Shown here one piece after another: positions 1 to 11,800 of a stretch of 64,000 bases of DNA. Origin of the DNA: Rhizopus arrhizus (lineage: Eukaryota > Mucoromycota > Mucoromycetes > Mucorales > Rhizopodaceae); contig JAKZZE010000029.1 of the NCBI GenBank assembly GCA_024220505.1, positions 434,001 to 498,000 on the forward strand. The letters are read 5' to 3'. The notes under the pieces are model-generated. The model was given only the letters and a program-made list of their open reading frames with translations. It was not told the DNA's origin and did not search any database. Position 1 is the first letter of the stretch; each line of letters starts with the position of its first letter. A program made the translations under genes and the position numbers.

Positions 1-1242
1 CACGTGCTTTGAGCACAACTTGATCAGATACTTTGAATACGCCATTTTCTTTCAATTCTTGCATCCAGCTAGCTACTGTCTGTCCAGCCTTATCGCATAA
101 CTCTTCATTCACTGTTTTTCCTTCGTCACTGTCTGTCTCGCGAGCAAGGTACCACAGCAAACGTTCAAAGTTGGAAGAGACCAAGATGTCCATTGCAGGA
201 GACAAAGTAGCCTTCACACCACCATCAGAACCTGTTTGCTTTTCATAAGCATTTGAACGGAAGAAACGGTAAAGGATATCATTTTCATTGGTAGCAATCA
301 ATAACTTGTTGACAGGGAGACCCATACGGTAGGCATAGTAACCAGCCAAAATGTCACCAAAGTTACCTGTAGGGACAGAGAAATCAAATTTGATGGCTTC
401 AGCTTCAGGAGAGGCAGGATCTAAGTTCAAGGAGCGTAAAAGAGAGAAATAGGCTTGGAAATAGTAAACGGTCTGTGCCAAAATACGAGCCCAGTTGATG
501 GAATTGACAGCACCCAGATGATGACGGTTATTGAACTCCTTGTTACCAAATAAGTTCTTGACAATATCTTGACAGTCGTCAAAGGTACCTTCGACAGCCA
601 AGTTATGTACGTTGGCGTCCAAGACTGTGGTCATTTGTGCTTCTTGAATAGGGCTGACTCTTCCGCGAGGATGGAGGATGAAGACGGACACATTCTTTTT
701 ATTGCGGAGACCGTAAATGGCAGCACTAAAGTCCTGTTGGCTTTCTTAATGAAATTTATAAATCAGCTCACTTACCTTCCAGTGTCACCAGAGGTGGCGC
801 CGACTACAGTAAGACGGTGAACATGGCCTTCCTTGGCTTCTTGTCTGTTACGACGTTCCAAGAAATATTCAAAAAGGTTTCCAACAAATTGAAGAGCTAC
901 GTCCTTGAAGGCAAAGGTAGGTCCATGGAAAAGCTCCATTACATAGAATCCATCCTTGATCTTAGCTAAAGGTGTAACATCACTAGATCTAAAAGTGGCA
1001 TAAGAGCGTTCAATCAACTTCTCAAGATCGGCACGAGGAATTTCGGAATCGTCAATGTACAAGGACAAAATCTCGGCTGCGAGTTGTTGAAAAGTATAGT
1101 TGGACCATGCTTGACGCCAGTTTTGAGGTAAACTGGGAATAGCTTGAGGGATAAAGAGACCACCATCAGGACCAAGACCGGCCATGACAGCTTCTTCAAA
1201 GCTATAATTTTTGGCTTGTCCACGAGTAGATCTGTACTTCAT
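1..1242 (-). CDS. THR4: Threonine synthase, 5' part (runs off the left edge)
   Basis: Makes threonine from O-phosphohomoserine using pyridoxal phosphate, the last step of threonine synthesis. Read exons: 1242..776 and 725..1, with an intron 775..726 (GTAAGT donor, TTTAG acceptor); this splice restores the conserved GDTGSAAIYGLR run across the junction. The N-terminal threonine-synthase domain starts at the initiator MKYRSTRG. The PLP-binding lysine is visible at about residue 113 in FHGPTFAFKDVALQF, and the phosphate-contact region GATSGDTG lies at the end of exon 1. The C-terminal portion is missing only because the window ends. A TGACTCA element sits about 80 bp upstream, fitting control by a Gcn4/Cpc1-type factor. 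The family assignment is secure. Confidence 0.96.
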
Positions 1243-1320
1243 TTTTGTTTATGAAAAAAAAAAAAGAAAAGGAAGGTGTTGTACATTTTTTTCATTGGTA
1301 TAAAAAAAGGTTGGGTTTAG

Positions 1321-1327
1321 TGACTCA
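1321..1327. promoter_or_regulatory. Candidate Gcn4/Cpc1 (AP-1-like) site upstream of THR4
   Basis: A perfect TGACTCA heptamer lies 79 bp upstream of the threonine synthase start codon. In fungi this is the core recognised by Gcn4/Cpc1 bZIP factors at amino-acid biosynthesis genes. About 28 bp further upstream, 1355-1367, is a palindromic pair of CCAAT boxes (CCAATCATATTGG). Seen in sequence; function is inferred. Confidence 0.5.
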
Positions 1328-3198
1328 TTTTTTATCAAACTTATGAATTGACAGCCAATCATATTGGGTATTTTGTGCCACTTATTTTTCATAAAAAAAA
1401 AAGTGGTTTGATAAGACGATTGTGTAAACCAATCGATTTCAATAAGAAAAAATCGATTAGATATAGGCAATGATAGGACTATGCATAGGTCAGATATATT
1501 CCACTATAAAATTTACATTTATAAAAGCATACGCTAACTGTAAAATACATTTTTTTTGTACACAAAGTAACCCCTGATTGAGTTTTTCTATTTTGGTTGA
1601 TAGTGATTATACGCGCAATGAAGAGAGAAGCATTATCCAAAAATTGATATTGTGATTTACTTTAGAGAACCAATTTAAGTATCTCTTAAAAAGGAACCTT
1701 ACTTTGATAACCCAATGTGAAGAAAGCCTGTAGGTCATACAATAAATGAAATGTATTCAATAACATCCAAGTTCAAAGATGCTTTTATTTGTATCCCTTC
1801 TGTTAAATGATATAATACTTGATTAAAGGTCAAAGTTATAATATTGCAGGAAAGGAAGAACATAAAAGTAAAAGTAAAGAAAAAAAAAAAGCACACAAGG
1901 TCAAATTATTTGAAATATAAAAACCAAAAAGAGATACAAATTTCAAGCAAGAAATCGAAAGGAAATGTAAACCGAAATTATGTTATGTTCTACTAGAGTA
2001 CTTGGTTTAAATTATCAACCTATTTTTTAATGTAGTGCATTTTTAAGAGTTACGCACTAAGGTTATTGATTGACTATTGAAAGCACAAGTAAATAATAAC
2101 AAAGTGTAAAACATATTTACTCCATCTGAATAATAATAACATTGCTTATTTCTTAAAAGGGAGGGTGAGAATCTTGTTATTTATGTATGAAACATGTAAC
2201 ATAATTTAAGGATTCATTCTTGTCAACTTAACATACACTTGATGGCTGACTAAATTATTCATTTGAACTATTCCTTTTAATAATGTATACATGCTTTAAA
2301 AAGCCTAAAGTCGCGTTTATTAAACTCAAAGGAGCATGTAGTGCTTTTTTTTTGTAGAAATGTTGTAAATAAATATGTTTTTGGGCGTCTTTTCAAATGA
2401 TTGCTTAATAAATGATATAGTTCTTTTAAATGAGCATATACCTTACACAAACAGAGTACTCGATCCATCAAAATAATAAATCAACTTATAATTATGATGC
2501 CAAAAAGGCTAAAAGAAATAATAATAATAGAAACACATTAGATACACACAAGAAAGCTTATTCTTTATACTTTAATACTTTAACTTGCTATTAATAATCT
2601 ATTTGTCCTTTCATAATTCAATATGTCAAAAATTTAGACCATTGATAATCTATAAGAATAGTGTCTTAAAATGAAGAATCAGTTAAAAGGTTTAGGTTTT
2701 TAATGATAATTTTAAGTCATCAGAGCAAGAAGGTAACAAGATTTGATATGTAAAAAGAGCCTCCTGTTTGTCTAAAGAGAACAACGGTTATTTAGTAATA
2801 GATCGACGCCAAACAAGTGAGTTACATCATGAGACATTAATAGCGAATGATATTACTTCCTGTCATATTTTAAAAAGCAGTAATCTCTTCTCCCTCTCTC
2901 TCCTCCACATAAAGTAATTTACTATATTTAAATATCTACAAGATCGACCGGTTATTATGTCACTAGATCCAACGGATTATAAAAGTCATCAGCAAAAGCA
3001 AGCTATTTGCCAAGAAAAAAAAAAAAAAAGGCGATCTTTAGTAGTTTAAATATAAGCTAAATGATCAACAAGTTTGAATCGCAGATAGTATACTAAATGT
3101 TTCGTCATTTTTTTTGATTTATGGATTGAAGCCTTGAAATAAATAATAAAAAACAATTTTTATACAAGCAAAAATGATATAATAATATACACAAAGAA
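1328..3198. other. AT-rich intergenic region
   Basis: Between the divergent 5' side of THR4 and the 3' end of the LEA-2 gene. Apart from the CCAAT pair near 1355 I see only AT-rich sequence, short A/T runs and ORFs without coding character. Confidence 0.6.
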
Positions 3199-4151
3199 CT
3201 AATCTAAACCAGAGAGTGTTCCATCACCAATGCCATCGATTGCACCGTTTGAACTGATCGGACAAGGAAATGTTGCAGAGGAACTAATTGTTGGGCGAAT
3301 TTTGATAAACAATACTTTAGCAGCCAAATGAATTGTATAATCCACAGTGATATCTTGCTTTTCTTCTCCTGTTAATCCACATTTACTTGCCAAATCATTT
3401 AAAACAGATTGGTCTGTGTCAAGTGCCGGATTATATTTTATAGCAAATGGAAATGTAAAGTTATCATTACTATAAGTTGGTACAAAATGCTCTGCTAAAT
3501 ATCCTCCTCCTATCTTGGTGTGTCCTTTTCCATTTTGATTCGGGTAATAAGCCTATAGTTTATATAAGAAAATAATCTATTTATCATAAAATGGACTTAC
3601 AGTGGCTGACAGTTCTGTCAAATCAATACTAAGCATATTTGGATTATTAACAGAAATTATTAATCCAAAATTGATATTAAAAGTGCCTCCGGAAATCGTG
3701 ATCTGTGAACCTCCACCAACTGGACTTGTAGATACTCCTGCCATGTTGACTGTCGGCATCACAAATGTACCGGCAATCGTAGCGAGTACAATGATGACAA
3801 TGATGATAGCAATAATAATGAACCATACAATACCCGCTGCCCAAGCAGGAAGACAGCAGGCACAGCATAAACATCGTAAACAGCCATTTCTATTCTCCAT
3901 GCGTCTTTTTTTTCTATTGTTTCCATCTTCAATCTGATTGTAATGTGAATCTATCTTAATAAATCAGCCTTCTTTTTCTCTCTTTCAAGTTCACTTTTAT
4001 ATATTGTCTAACCATCTATTTTTTCTGAACAAAAATCCCCGTTAGGTTTTACAGTGGGTGTTGGAGAAGGTGTTGCTTTTTGTTGATGAATAGGAAGAGG
4101 TGGCGGTACAACTTGATTTTCCGTTGAACTATGCTGTTCAAAATGATTCAT
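3199..4151 (-). CDS. LEA-2 (WHy)-type single-pass membrane protein, three exons
   Basis: Predicted 261-residue protein. Exons: 4151..4053, 3933..3601, 3552..3199; introns begin GTAAAA and GTAAGT and end CAG and TAG, and all phases are 0. The N-terminus is polar and proline-rich. A basic, cysteine-rich patch (NNRKKRR, then CLRCLCCACC) precedes one strong hydrophobic helix (AGIVWFIIIAIIIVIIVLA, about residues 65-90). The rest is an extracytoplasmic beta-rich domain with the SVNNPN and IDYT-like pattern of late-embryogenesis-abundant subgroup 2 proteins. Such proteins are common in Mucoromycota but their role is not established. Using the ATG at 3900 alone would drop the proline-rich head and the basic patch; the upstream exon keeps an open frame, so I favour it. 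Confidence 0.72.
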
Positions 4152-5100
4152 TTGCTAAAGAGAAAGAAGTGGAAAAGAAGTAAAAATAACAATTTTTTTT
4201 TATTTTTGGAATCTAGCAAAAGAAGTTAATTGATTAAAGTTTTAGTTCCCCGATTTTTTTTTTTTTTTTTTTTTTTTTTACATTCGTGAACAAGCGTGTG
4301 CTTCATGTTATACAATGGCACAGATGACATGGGTTACAGATAATATATACTTTTATTTATCAAATGTTATATAAGCTTACAACCTATGGCTAAGAAACAT
4401 GCAATTGGACATTTGAAATTAAATAAACAAAACACATGTTACAAACTACTTGTTTTGTAATATTTAACCGAAAATCATAATCTTTTTACTGCTCTTTGCT
4501 TGGTAACCAATCGGCAGAAATCAATCTCAGCTTACATGCTCTCGACCAATAATTGTCTCTACTGGGCTGTCTGTTGCTTCTAACCGATTTCAGGTTAATT
4601 TCACTCCGATTCTCGATATGGCAGTAAGCTCTATTTGAAATTGTAGAATTTATAAGTTTGTATTCTTTGTTCTTTTTCAGGACGCACATTCGTAGAATTA
4701 AATGGAAAATGACAATGTATTAAACGATTGTAGCTTCATATCCGAATTATCCAAACAACTTACAACCAAATTTTATTTGAAAGAAGCTGAATAGCAACTG
4801 GCCAGCGTGTCCGATGTTGTCTCCAGAAACCCAAGCAGACGGACAAAACCCTTTCATTTGCGACCCAATAAAGAATTAAGCAATATACCAGGGAAAGTAC
4901 AAAAATATCAAAATAATGAAAAATTATTACCAAAACTAGAAAACAGTCATTCCTGTGCTTTTTTATATTCACCCTGAAGAAACCTTGTTTAAACATTTGC
5001 CATAATACGACTACTGAATATTGAGCTCAAGTTTGAGTATGTGGGCAATTTATTTATTCGGAAAATCACTGAGAGCACCATTCATAGCAAAGAACCTAAA
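4152..5100. other. AT-rich region with weak coding-like fragments
   Basis: Starts with the LEA-2 promoter, which includes a 26-nt T run at 4254-4279. Around 4480-5000 there are short blocks of less AT-rich, coding-like sequence in several frames, which I could not assign. They may belong to the same decayed element as the recombinase fragment that follows. Confidence 0.35.
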
Positions 5101-5109
5101 ATAGCTTAA

Positions 5110-5492
5110 ACAACCCGTTTGAGACCATCAATATGCCAAGCCTTTGTCCTGTGGCCAACTTACTCATCTTCATTCTCAAAACACGATCGATACAGCCTAA
5201 TACTCTACTTCGTTACTAAGCTATCCTTGCTTACTTGTCCAGGTTCAATCAATTTAAATCCATCAGCCCGACTACTATCGCAAATATTGTCAAAAAGAAT
5301 ATGGTTACAGTGAGAATTGATACAGAACTATGCAGGCCACATGCATTAAGATCAGTAAGCAGTACAACTGGAAGAAGGTATTCAACTGGTCAAAAACGCA
5401 AACAATTAGAGTTTACAAGCAAACACACTTGAACGCTTCTACTTGAAGCTACCATATCATCCGAAAGCAAACACAGTCATGAACAGCATTAA
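5110..5492 (+). pseudogene. Tyrosine-recombinase C-terminal relic (DIRS/Ngaro/Crypton-like)
   Basis: Translated pieces resemble the C-terminal half of eukaryotic transposon tyrosine recombinases. A block ISPTTIANIVKKNM is followed by an alpha-helical stretch, HALRSVSST (matching the H-x-x-R catalytic signature region), and after a frameshift near 5430 the block ERFYLKLPYHPKANT, which fits the end of the family including the tyrosine region. The reading frame is broken at least twice and no flanking repeats were recognised, so it is a dead fragment. Assignment to DIRS-like retroelements rather than Cryptons is a guess. Confidence 0.5.
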
Positions 5493-6303
5493 TTTTCTTT
5501 TTCTTTTCAAAATTCTGATCAGAGACCTAACTAGATCCAACCAGAATTTGGAAAAAAAAAAATAGATAGACAAATAGTTTTATTCAGTGGAAAACTATAT
5601 TTCTTACTCTTTAAACTTTTTAATGTAAATTGAAAATGAAAGAAGGTCTTCAACAGTAGAAAATACCAGGAAAACCTAGTATTAATCAATCCAATTTCTT
5701 CAAAAGAAATTCACTATCAAATTGAAATTAAAAATAAAGTATGTTCAAGACACATACGATGAATCTAATTTAATAATTGATCTCAAAGATTCGATACTAA
5801 GGCTGATAAATTTAAAAATGGCCGCCATTTAATAAATATTTAAAAGGGAAACACGGATAAAAAAATCTGTTTCACATGCACAAGTTAACCAGCACAGTAG
5901 CAACTCTATAGCTACATATACTTATGATAATATAACTTATTGTAATCATTATCAACTACCATTAGTGTATGTACTAGAACAGACACTTATGTATGTATCA
6001 ACATAAAAATCAGCACGAGCACCAGCGCTAGAGTCATGAACACTTAATAAAAACAAAATTAAGATGGAGAGGATAACGATGATTCTAGTGTCATATCCAG
6101 TCTATATGCATATTATATACAAATTAACAAATATTTTCTACATTAAAACGCCTTACTGTGATTTATTGTGAGTGTCTTTTTTTTAGTATTGTATGGATCA
6201 ATGGGTTTTATTAATGAGACCTAGAGTCATCATTGCTTCAAACTTGTTATCTAATGATGATTTGAAGCTTATTAAGAATTTTTAACCAAGTATAAATTAC
6301 ATA
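5493..6303. other. Non-coding AT-rich stretch
   Basis: No convincing coding sequence, RNA gene or repeat was recognised here. Confidence 0.5.
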
Positions 6304-6403
6304 CACTATTTCCAGAAATTAAAATCGCATTTTGTAAAGTTTTATAATACATTTTATATGTAATTGCGACAAATCACAGCGACATTAATTTCTGGAAATA
6401 GTG
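6304..6403. mobile_element. 100-bp MITE with Tc1/mariner-type ends
   Basis: The ends are perfect inverted repeats for about 20 bp, beginning CACTATTTCCAGAAATTAA, and continue imperfectly to about 25 bp (ATTAAAATCGC against ATTAATGTCGC). The element is flanked by TA on both sides (6302-6303 and 6404-6405), the target duplication typical of Tc1/mariner elements. The interior is non-coding. It lies 50 bp outside the left arm of the large inverted repeat. Confidence 0.7.
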
Positions 6404-7184
6404 TATTTAAATTTCATTCAACGTTTCTACCAATACGATTATTATTACTTCGCAATAAGATCTTCTACTCCCTTTAGGCAATGAGATTTTTACGATATTG
6501 ATTGACTTTTCTTTCAAGGAGAATATAATCGTTAATATTTATAAGCAGTAAGAGAACCAGAATGTCAATTTGATCTATTAATACCTATTTAGAAGGAAAT
6601 ACGGGATTAGTTATTTATAGTAAGCTTACTGTAAGCCTTTTTTTGAATTTTTTTTTTTTTTTTTTTACTTATACTATCAAACCTATAAGTGCCAACCATC
6701 TTCTTGACCTATAGTAAAATCCCAAAACTTCCTTTATGGTTCCTAAGGCAGCAGTTTATTTTATCCTCCTCTAAGAATGTTCAGAATTTTGTAGAGATAT
6801 TAAGATACCTGTTAAAGTATTCGCAAGAGGGTCTTTAGTAGCTTGGATTTTTAATTGCTTTGGCATACTATTTCATACGCTCTTTTAAAAATAAACAGCG
6901 TCTAAACAGAATTAAATAAAGTATTCATTACAGAAATGACTTGATGGTTTCTACCAAAGCAATATCTTTGATGTACATGTCATAGCCAACATATAGTTGT
7001 TTGAGAAAAGCTTTTACTGCTATTTATCTTAAGGCTAATCATATTAACTTGTAAAACTATACCAAATGATTGTATACTTAAAAAGCTCTTTTTTACATCC
7101 TCAATTGCTTTGTATTGTTCTAGTATCTGGATGATGGACTTAAAATAGGTCATTATAGACTATTGACTTATAGAATTAGTTATG

Positions 7185-7185
<1 letters not shown>

Positions 7186-7224
<39 letters not shown>
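7186..7224. repeat. 39-nt poly(T) tract in the left arm
   Basis: Homopolymer run; its counterpart in the right arm (24515-24555) is 41 A. The difference is one of the few between the arms. Confidence 0.85.
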
Positions 7225-7226
<2 letters not shown>

Positions 7227-7360
7227 GTCTAAGATCCGACTTTATCTGACACTGATAAGTCGATGACATTAATAATTATGCAGTATAGATGTACTATGGT
7301 GTATATGACATAGGATCAATAATATTTAGGTGACGATGCTTTTTTCAAGTATTGTTGAAT

Positions 7361-7376
7361 ATAGTACACCACCACT
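7361..7376 (+). repeat. LINE target-site duplication, 5' copy
   Basis: ATAGTACACCACCACT directly precedes the LINE and is repeated directly after its poly(A) at 13266-13281. The same 16 bp occurs once, uninterrupted, in the right arm at 24363-24378 (reverse complement). The first A could belong to the poly(A) tail, so the duplication is 15 or 16 bp. Confidence 0.93.
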
Positions 7377-7377
7377 C

Positions 7378-8781
7378 ATGGTTCTTTCCAATATTCACCA
7401 CTTGGATACAGAGGGTGTCCCTAGGGATTCTCCCAACTCTACACCAACGGTTCTCTTCAGTACATCTGCCACAGAGATCTCAACACCCACATCTGGTTTT
7501 CGTGATGCTGTCCAGGGCACGCTTCCCACCCACGCACCTCGAGTTTTCAAACCTTCCTCCTCCCGACATGCCAATTCCAACAATCGCCCCGCCACCTCTG
7601 CTACCTCTACTCCTACCTACATTTCAATCTTCACCGATGCTCTATCCCCTGCCACTCCTCTGTCTTATGCCACCGGTTCCTCTGACTGCTCCGTCACTTA
7701 CACTGTTCCTGCCAACCTTCGCCATTTGGACGTTCCTTTGCTCAACAAACTCCGCCAACAATTTCCTTATGGTGTTGGCTACGCCATTCAACATAAGGAA
7801 CAAGGCCACTCAATGTCGATTGAGATTGCTTTGAATTCCAATGAAACTTGCAACAAAGCCATTGCCGAACCCATTGTGATCGACGAAGTCCCTTTCCCGG
7901 CCACTCGTACTTTCTCTACTACACTCACACGCTTCAATTTTAGTGGTGTACCTATGGAGTCCCCCGTCGAAACGCGGGACACCATCCTGCAGTTGTTTTC
8001 CCGTTATGGCACTGTCATCGATATCGTATTGCACCTTGACGATATTTCTTCCCAATGGTTCCGCGGTAATGGCCACGTCCTCGTTGATTTACAGGACACT
8101 TCCAACGACTGTAGTCCACAGTACAAACTTGACTATAACGACAAGACGAGTATTCTCGTCACTTGGTCCCGTATGCCAAAGCATTGCCGCTATTGCAAGG
8201 CTATGGGCCACACTCGAGATTCCTGTCCTGAACGACCTCGCGAAAATCGTACCTGTTTCACTTGTGGTGTTCGCGGACACCTCAGCATCGACTGTACTAG
8301 AGCACCGCCTTCAGAACTCGCTCATTCCAAGCGTTCTCGTCAAGTCGCTCCGGAATCCCGCATCTCTTCCCGCAACATTGTCACTCCCACGTCCATCCTA
8401 CAACGTGAAACCACATCGATCGCCGCTCCTATAGACCAACCTACCCCGTCCAGCACCCCTAGTACTGCAATCCCAGACTCAACCATCAATTCCAGCAAAT
8501 TCTCCCCGTCAAATTCAGTTGACACCAACACCTCCACACTCCCTGATAACGCAAATCTACCAGTATTATCCGCAACTGAAGATCATGACATGGACATTAA
8601 CGGCAATATCAGCACCACCTCCAGTCATTCTGATCTACACCCTCCTACATCCGCTGTCGAAACCAACGCAGTGCTTAACACTATCAACTCACAACAGCCC
8701 AGCCCAGCCCCAGCCGCCCCTGTTCGCCGATCCACTCGGGCAAACTTTGGTAAGCCCGGAGTCAGACTAGGGGACGAATAA
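7378..8781 (+). CDS. LINE ORF1: gag-like nucleic-acid-binding protein with two zinc knuckles
   Basis: 467 residues if started at 7378, the second base of the element; the frame also stays open upstream to an ATG at 7330 in flanking arm DNA, which is outside the element. The middle region contains an RRM-like segment typical of L1-type ORF1 proteins. Two CCHC-type knuckles follow, CRYCKAMGHTRDSC and CFTCGVRGHLSIDC (about residues 280-310). The C-terminal third is serine/threonine/proline-rich and ends with a basic stretch. The role known for the family is binding element RNA to form the retrotransposition particle. ORF2 begins 43 bp after its stop in another frame. Confidence 0.88.
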   Translation: MVLSNIHHLDTEGVPRDSPNSTPTVLFSTSATEISTPTSGFRDAVQGTLPTHAPRVFKPSSSRHANSNNRPATSATSTPTYISIFTDALSPATPLSYATGSSDCSVTYTVPANLRHLDVPLLNKLRQQFPYGVGYAIQHKEQGHSMSIEIALNSNETCNKAIAEPIVIDEVPFPATRTFSTTLTRFNFSGVPMESPVETRDTILQLFSRYGTVIDIVLHLDDISSQWFRGNGHVLVDLQDTSNDCSPQYKLDYNDKTSILVTWSRMPKHCRYCKAMGHTRDSCPERPRENRTCFTCGVRGHLSIDCTRAPPSELAHSKRSRQVAPESRISSRNIVTPTSILQRETTSIAAPIDQPTPSSTPSTAIPDSTINSSKFSPSNSVDTNTSTLPDNANLPVLSATEDHDMDINGNISTTSSHSDLHPPTSAVETNAVLNTINSQQPSPAPAAPVRRSTRANFGKPGVRLGDE

Positions 8782-8824
8782 CACTTCCCAGTGTTCTCTT
8801 CCTCCACTCCTTATATCTAACCAT

Positions 8825-11800
8825 ATGCATATGAATAATACTAATACTATGAACTATAACCAATACGATAATATTACTAACCTTTCCTCTCCTAACAATT
8901 CTACTAACCTATCCCCTCGATCTACCTCCCACCGTTCAATCCCGCTCCAAATTGGTTCTCTCAACTGCCGACATCTGCTTAAAACTAGCGCACCATCCGT
9001 TACTTCATCCTTCATTCACTACCTTCGCCACCAATCCTTCGATATCCTCACATTACAAGATACAAACTCCTCTTCCTTAGAATCTCAACAACAACTCGAC
9101 CTACAGTTTCAGACAAACTCATCTATTTGGTCTAAATACTGCGGTATAGTTAGCCTTAACCCTGCTCTCATTCTCTCCGACCAATTTGTTACCACTGATG
9201 GTCGCTTCATCTGTTGCCAAGTGTCTCACCAATCCAATTTTTTTGAGCCTTTCCTTCTTATCACGTTGTACGCTCCTCCCTCAGCATCCGAGCGTCGTGA
9301 GTTCTTCCATAGGACCCTTCAACTGCCTCTGTTCTCCCATATTGAGTCTTTCTATAATCCCTTCGAATCTGACCCTCAGTTTACTGCTCCAAGCGGTGAC
9401 TTCTCCCAGATTATTATCACCGGCGACTTCAACTATCATCCCCATTCTTCTCGACAATTGTCCCGCCATTCGGACACTTCTTCCCCTACCACTGCTCAGT
9501 CGCGGTGGCATCAATTTGTTAACACATACCTAACAGAATGTGTCCACCCTTCTTTGGACCAAACTCTACCTACCTTCCGTAGAGATAATGTGTCCACTAC
9601 CATTGATTACATCTTCCTGTCACAGTCTCTTGCATCCCATCGCACTCGCTCTTCGGTAGCCTTCATTAATAGCCTTTGGACTGATCATGCCTTACTGAGT
9701 GTTTCCTTTAAATTTGGCAGTTCACAACATGGAAAAGGCTTTTGGCGAGCTAACCCATTTTTAGCAACTAATCGTTTCTTTATTAAGCGCCTGAAATCCA
9801 CTTTAGACCAATTCTGCTCTTCTGTACTTGACATTCATCTTCCAATTGAGGGTCCCGCACCCACCTCAGCCACCTCGCCTCAGGATCTATGGGATCAAGT
9901 GAAACAGGAAACTAAACGAATCGCTCGCTCAGTGGGGCGACGACAAGCATCCTGGCGACAAAATACACTCGATAGTCTACAATCCCAACGTAATCATCTC
10001 CTAACAAATCCTTCCTCTCCCGACTCCTTACATCCCCAGTTATCCTCGATTGAAGCCAAAATTAGTCATATCCAACAGGATATTGCAGATTCCAAAGCGC
10101 TTAAGGCACGAAAACATTGGCAAGAACATGGGGAACTCTCTGCCGGTTACCTTAAACGCATAATTGATCGTCAGTTTTCTTCCCGTTATATCGAACAACT
10201 CCAACATCCAGATGATCCGTCCCGTATCTGTAAGACACCTGCTGAACTACAGGATGCTACTGTTGAGTTTTACCGTTCCTTGTTCACTCCTTCACCAATC
10301 GATCAGGACTCCGTTGACAGCCTTCTGGAGACTATTCCCATATCCGATAGTATTACTACAAATGACGCTGATTTGCTTCTTGAACCCTTTACGCTTGATG
10401 ACCTACTAAACGCTACTAACCGTACTCCTAGACGCAGCAGCCCCGGCATGGATGGTCTCCCTTATGAAATCCTAAAGCTTTTGTTCTCTCACAACGGCAT
10501 CTCTCGTCTGGTTGTCCAGGTCTTCAACGATGCTCTACTCACCGGAGTTTTCCCACCCTCTTGGCAGACTTCATGTGTTTCTCTGTTACCAAAAAAAGGT
10601 GATCTGACAACACTCCGGAATTGGCGTCCAATTGCCCTCATCAATACTGACGCCAAAGTCTTCACCCGCCTACTAAATTCTAGACTCATGAATACTCTTG
10701 AAACCAAGATCTGCCAACATCAGCTAGGCTTCATGCCTGGGCGTTTCATTGGAGAAAATGGCCGCATCCTCCAACTGGCAATGACCGCAGCCTCCATCAG
10801 TCGTTCTTCCGCTGTTGGAATGCTTTTAGATCAAGAAAAAGCCTATGACCGCGTCCACCCAGATTATCTTTCTCAAGTCCTGTCTCGTTTTGGAGTACCC
10901 CCTCAACTGAATAATTCCATCATGAACCTTTTCTTCTCCACTCAGGTAAGTATTAACGTTAATGGTTTCCTAACCAAACCCTTCCAAGCACAGCGAGGCT
11001 TGCGCCAAGGGGACCCACTTAGTCCTTTGCTCTTCAATCTCGCCTTTGACCCGTTCCTTCGCCTCATAGATCAAGATGCATCCTTCCAGGGCTTCAACTT
11101 TGCCCCGCCCCAATTCGTAGAACCTCCTCCTCCTCACCCGCCTTATTCAAATATTCCTTCCGCTTCCACACCTCCTGCAGTTAAAGCACTCGCCTACGCC
11201 GACGATGTTCTCGTGATACTCAGTTCCTTTCAAGACTTCGACCGTCTCCAAGCTGCCATCAGCACATATGCAGCTGCTTCCAACGCTCATCTCAACTACA
11301 ACAAAACACAAGCCTTCTCTCTGAGTGGTGCCACTCTGCCGGAATGGCAGCAATTTCTGACAGACCACCATATCTCCACATGGCACGACGCCCAATCTCT
11401 GTCGCCTTTACGATATCTTGGCTACCCCGTTTACAGCTCCCCTCAACAGCGTAATGTTTTCATGGAGCAACTTATTACGTCCATCAGCAATGCATGCAAC
11501 ATCCACTCCCAACGCCAACTGTCTATTCGAGGTAGGGCAACCGTCCTCAACTCACTTATTCTATCTCGACTGTGGCATGTTCTCCGATTGGTACCTCTAG
11601 CGAAGTCTCAGCTTTCTCGTATTCGCAGCATTTCGTCCAGATTTATGAATGGGGGCTCTTTCCCTCGCATTTCCTATGCAACACTCATACTACCGAGGAC
11701 CGCCGGTGGGGTGAAGCTACTTGATCCTGAATCCCAATACAAAGCTCTACAGTGGAGATGGCTCTTGCATCTACTACAGCCTTTGGGCATTGAGTGTACT

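Noticed and set aside
3602..3937. 111-residue ORF antisense to the LEA-2 gene
   Set aside because: It is the complement of the hydrophobic and beta-rich coding region of the LEA-2 gene, has no features of its own and runs across that gene's upstream intron boundary.
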